64,000 nucleotides of DNA, taken from positions 1 to 64,000 of the forward strand of contig JAPDOI010000116.1 in assembly GCA_029168955.1 (NCBI GenBank), written 5' to 3'. The translations under genes were made by a program, and so were the position numbers. The number at the start of each line of letters is the position of its first letter. Position 1 is the first letter of the stretch. Shown here one piece after another: positions 60,594-64,000 of the stretch. Origin of the DNA: Aplectana chamaeleonis (lineage: Eukaryota; Nematoda; Chromadorea; Rhabditida; Cosmocercidae). The notes beneath the pieces were generated by a model, which searched no databases, was not told the origin of the DNA, and saw only the letters and a list, made by a program, of their open reading frames with translations.

Positions 60594-61085
60594 TTAAAGG
60601 CAGTGTCCACGATAAAAACCATGTCTGATTTTTTGGCGGAGATCGGCAGCTGCGGGGCCTAGTGCAACCCTAACGTTGAAAAAACTAAGAAAAATGAGCT
60701 CGGAACGGTCCCCTATGGCCCCAAAGTTGGAGGCCCGTCAGCTCGTCACACCCCAGACGCACTTTCCACGCCCACCGATGTGAACAAATGAATGCTCGAG
60801 ATTGTGAGATGAGCGATGGTTTCCGATCAATAGCCCCGTTCTTCCCTTCATTCTCAACTTCTCTCTTTACTCAGGTCAGCTCGCATACATCGGCTGCAAA
60901 AGACGGAGGTTACAAGCCTCGGACAACTCGTCCACCATGCTTCCCTAGCTCAATTTTTGAGGGACCATAACTCCGTTCCTAGAAGGTCTTGTACGATTCC
61001 AAAACATCATTGGAATCAGCATGAACCGTCTTCAAGATAGGTTGAAAATCAGAGAAACGATTCTTATCGCGAACACTGCCTTTAA
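60594..61085 (+). repeat. TTAA-type element, core I (plus orientation)
   Basis: It begins TTAAAGGCAGTGTCCACGAT and ends GCGAACACTGCCTTTAA. The left half matches only the copy at 26935-27430. It shares its last TTAA with the next element. Confidence 0.9.
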
Positions 61086-61580
61086 AGGCAGTGTTCGCGA
61101 TGATTCTTGTCCCCGAAATTTTCACATAAAACAATGTGTTGGCCTCCAAGTGTCACGAAAATTACGATGAAATAGGCGAGAAACGTATTAAAACGCATTT
61201 TCCAGTGAAATTATTCTATAACGTGGACTAGTTGTCCGGTTGGATGAACATGTTCATGGTTGTCGTCACCGGTGGAAAATTGAGTCAATCGAAAATAGAA
61301 AATCATTTCTTATGCAAAGCAGGATTAGTTTAGGTCCTAAGGAAAGAACGGAGCAATAGAGAGTAGAGAATTGCAAAGGACGGGTCCACAAAAGATTTCA
61401 TTGTTATAACAAACACTTCCTATGATACCTAAGAGGCGGGGTGATACCCAAGGATTTCGAGTACCTTGGGTGCGTTTTTCTCAATTCTTACGTTATTTTA
61501 GTTCTACCCGAGTGCCACTTAATCAATATGGCGAATAATCTCAAAATTGAAGGTTATCGTGAACACCTCCTCTCATGTGA
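61082..61580 (+). repeat. TTAA-type element, core III, abutting the previous copy
   Basis: It begins TTAAAGGCAGTGTTCGCGAT. The core (AGGAAAGAACGGAGCAATAG, GGACGGGTCCACAAAAGATT) is the inverse of the copy at 49299-49600. The right end is decayed (TTATCGTGAACACCTCCTCT). Confidence 0.75.
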
Positions 61581-61598
61581 GGGAGGAAAAAATAGTTC

Positions 61599-61930
61599 TA
61601 AAGGCAGTGGTCACGATAAAAAAAACAGTTATCGAAAAAACTACAAAAATTAGCTTAGATCGAAAACAGCTGAAAAACTATAAAGGTAGCGCGGAGAAAA
61701 GCGCGCTAGAGTAAGAGCTTCTAAGGCCCAAAGATGCCAGTTCGTGCACATGTGCACAGCGCCGCCCAAAAAGATCGGTCTCATGCGGAACAGTCAAGAA
61801 TCACCGACATTCAGAGGAGGAAGTGAATGCAAGTTAACCTAATAAAAATGTTGAACAATGACAGCAAGCACTTCAGTCAATGTTTTTGACTAGATGATTC
61901 AATGTTCATTGATTGAAATTCAATTTCATC
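61599..61930 (-). repeat. TTAA-type element, core II, truncated
   Basis: It begins CTAAAGGCAGTGGTCACGAT and follows the inverse of core II as far as TTGATTGAAATTCAATTTCA, then breaks off before the second end. Confidence 0.75.
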
Positions 61931-62097
61931 GAACATCTGAGGTCTTTGTTATTTGAATGATCCAAAATCCAATTGTCCACATATTTTGCACAGTACTGAG
62001 GTTATTCAGATGAACCTCATTTATCGAGAGTGACCTACGCTACCGTGATTTTCCATGAAACCGGAAGCGGATCTTATATTCATGTTCGGTACCCCGA

Positions 62098-62590
62098 TTA
62101 AAGGCAGCAGACACGCTCAAAAAAGTTGTTGAGATAACTACATTAGTGGGATCTTGAGGGCCCTAGAAGAGCCCTCACGAAGTTGGAAGAGTTCAAAACG
62201 AGTTGAAATGACCGTATTTGAGCCGTATTGAGTCACAAAATCATCCTTTCTCCGCCCACCGATACGGGCTCCGCCCTTCAATACAAATGTTCAAGGCTCG
62301 ATTACGGTCGTTTTGGCTCATTTTTTACGCTTCTAAAGTCGCAAGAGTTCCAGAAAGGGCCGTACGAGTACACTAGCGTCGTTATCCCAACAAATTTGTC
62401 GCTAGCTCCGCTATTTCAGCCAATGCGGTAAAATTCGTCCACATTTGAGCCAATATAGAACGAACCGTTATATCTTCATTTCAGTCAATTTTCTTCCGGT
62501 TTTTTCGTTATCTCTGAATATTAACAGCTTCAGACCTTCGATTCATTCCATAATATTGATATCATTTTTGAGCGTGTATGCTGCCTTTAA
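62098..62590. repeat. TTAA-type element with variant ends and a private core (493 bp)
   Basis: It begins TTAAAGGCAGCAGACACGCT and ends GAGCGTGTATGCTGCCTTTA with A. Both TTAA ends are intact. The core is not seen elsewhere in the window. Confidence 0.85.
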
Positions 62591-63052
62591 CTTATGTGCC
62601 TAGAAAAAAAACTGAACTAGAGATATAAATTCCTGAAATGCGACGAAAATAACCTTTTGGTCTAGTTTTTTTTTACCAACACGTGTGAATAGAGCTGAAT
62701 TTGGAAACCTAAAATCCCTTAATCCAGTTCACTTCATGACCCTCAACAGACCTTTTCTTCCAAAATCCCAGTTTGAGTTCATGGTGGTCCCTAGTGAGAT
62801 CCTTGTTGCTCAATGACCATGTCTCAGAGACAATGTGTGTAAAGGCTCATATTTCACGCTAAAATGAGCCGGGTCGCTTCTCGAATTACTATCATCCGCC
62901 GGCCTTGTTCTTTGAAGTCTTACCACATTAGGTCTAACTGTCAGTGAAACGTGAAAAGAAGCGTACAACATCAAAGGGCCACAACAGTTGGTTGAACATT
63001 TGTGCGGATAGTCCGTAAATAGGTTCTTCTCAGGACTGCCGACATCTGAGAA
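62591..63052. other. No intact gene; possible 5' part of the Penelope-like element
   Basis: One plus frame here reads SLNPVHFMTLNRPFLPKSQF, then after stops KEAYNIKGPQQLVEHLC. It may be a decayed upstream part of the next element. I cannot assign it. Confidence 0.3.
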
Positions 63053-64000
63053 ATGCTTATGATTTTTAGTCTTAGTCCTATTAAATTCAGATGTATTACT
63101 TGTGCACATTATAGCAATTTGAAACCTCTGGCTCAAGAATTGTGCGTGATATTCACGACGCTCAAGAAACATTTTGTAAATTACACTAATATAGTTCGTT
63201 CTCGTAATAAAACAATCAAAACATACTGGGCAATAGCAAACACAAATATTGGAGAGCAATTGAACGCATTTAAAATTACAACTGCAAAGTTGTATTCTGC
63301 AGATTTTACGGATATGTTTACCAACCTACCTCATACCACTATTATTAGCTGTATGAGTTACTTGGTCAACGTGTGCTACAAAAACTCAAACAAGAAATTC
63401 ATTGCAAGTAATGGTTTCAAATCCTTCTATACGGATAGTCATTTGAGGAGTAATAGTTATAGATATTATACTAAGCAAGATTTAATCTACAGCATTGATT
63501 ACCTTCTCAACAATAGTTACTGTTTATTCGGAGGCATCGTTTTCAAACAGAAGCAAGGGGTTCCACAAGGCGGGAATTTTAGTCCAATTTTAGCAGACCT
63601 GGTCTTATCTGTGATGGAGTTTCAATTTTCCAAAACTTTTTCTTCTAATCAGAATGTTCTATTGGAGCCATTTAGATGTATGGACGACTTATTAGTTATT
63701 CACAAAAAAAATCATCAATATGTTGAAGATTTGTTAGCTGCTGTTTATAATAATGTATAAGAGATAAAAGAACTCACATGAATGAATTTCATACTAATTA
63801 CTTAGATATCAATATAAGAATAGATAATAATGCCATTTTGACCAATTTATACAATAAAACAGATGACTTTGATTTCCTAGTGAAGAAGTTCCCACAATCA
63901 GATTCTGCAGTTTCTGTTATCATCAAGGCCTCAAAAATTTACACAGAGACCTTGAGGATAGCCAATGTTTGCTCTGGGGTGAAGTTTTTCATAGATAAAT
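63053..64000 (+). pseudogene. Penelope-like reverse transcriptase, runs off the right edge
   Basis: A 235-codon frame (63053-63760) has an N-terminal SPIKFRCITCAHYSNLKPLA (like the KIHK..RPI region), motif A with D84 (YSADFTDMFTNLPH), motif B (QKQGVPQGGNFSPILADL, residues 166-183) and motif C with DD at 211-212 (FRCMDDLLVIHK, where many RTs have Y.DD). After a stop at 63758 and a frameshift, the protein goes on in another frame from about 63778 as NEFHTNYLDINIRIDNNAIL, LYNKTDDFDFLVKKFPQSD to the edge. F(S/T)PILADL and Y(L/F)D.NI followed by NK.TD are typical of Penelope-like elements. Those elements often end in a GIY-YIG nuclease, which would lie outside the window. The low GC of this copy (about 33%) differs from its neighbours. 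Confidence 0.7.

Noticed and set aside
1..64000. CRISPR array, rRNA, integron or prophage
   Set aside because: No regularly spaced short repeats with unique spacers, no rRNA signature and no bacterial gene organisation. The DNA is eukaryotic.

Overview
The window looks like nuclear DNA of a parasitic strongylid nematode, most likely a hookworm (Ancylostoma type). This is inferred from three things: an intron-rich gene for a two-domain secreted CAP protein of the ASP/VAL type, RTE-type retrotransposon fragments of the kind common in hookworms, and nematode-style short introns with TTTTCAG-like acceptors. No rRNA, convincing tRNA, CRISPR array or bacterial operon is visible. I could not run a database search, so family names rest on motifs and remembered family patterns.

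Two host genes can be assembled. (1) On the minus strand at 2218-3422, a three-exon gene encodes a 97-residue secreted protein with one sushi/CCP-like domain. Its splice phases close exactly, and it has a TATA box and a poly(A) signal. (2) On the plus strand at 41962-53485, about ten exons spread over 11.5 kb encode a secreted protein of about 500 residues: signal peptide, CAP domain 1, Thr/Pro-rich linker, CAP domain 2. The stretch joining the start of CAP domain 2 to its next exon is poorly resolved and may be damaged. Its introns are packed with small inverted-repeat elements.

Nearly everything else is mobile-element debris. Retrotransposon remnants: CR1/L2-like 3' fragments (185-640 minus, 26050-26705 plus), RTE-type reverse transcriptase fragments (8718-9752, 20010-20850), RTE-type endonuclease fragments (27480-28085, 38691-38900), a Jockey-superfamily LINE inserted with an 11-bp target duplication (13863-15381), and a Penelope-like reverse transcriptase running off the right edge (63053-64000). 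DNA transposon remnants: an almost complete mariner with a lost third catalytic Asp (32403-33645), an inverted mariner fusion (37635-38413), and a Tc1-type C-terminal fragment with its catalytic Glu lost (24880-25190).

The most striking feature is the density of non-autonomous inverted-repeat elements. One superfamily has ends reading TTAAAGGCAG...CTGCCTTTAA and occurs at least 16 times with several unrelated cores. Two pairs of copies abut and share one TTAA. Other families include a GC-rich 280-bp element inserted into the middle of another copy of itself (17423-17984), a 1.3-kb TTAA-ended element with 19-bp perfect ends (34377-35689), a near-palindrome of about 1.2 kb (31046-32230), a foldback built of 144-bp units (13590-16306), and two copies of a perfect GC-rich foldback (23504-23645, 44510-44650). 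A pair of diverged segments of about 1.2 kb (10500-11640, 18490-19730) is an old duplication.

Layout: 0-4 kb sushi gene between repeats; 4-32 kb repeats and dead retroelements; 32-41 kb DNA transposons and TTAA elements; 41-53.6 kb the ASP gene; 53.7-62.6 kb a dense run of TTAA elements and foldbacks; 63-64 kb the Penelope-like element.
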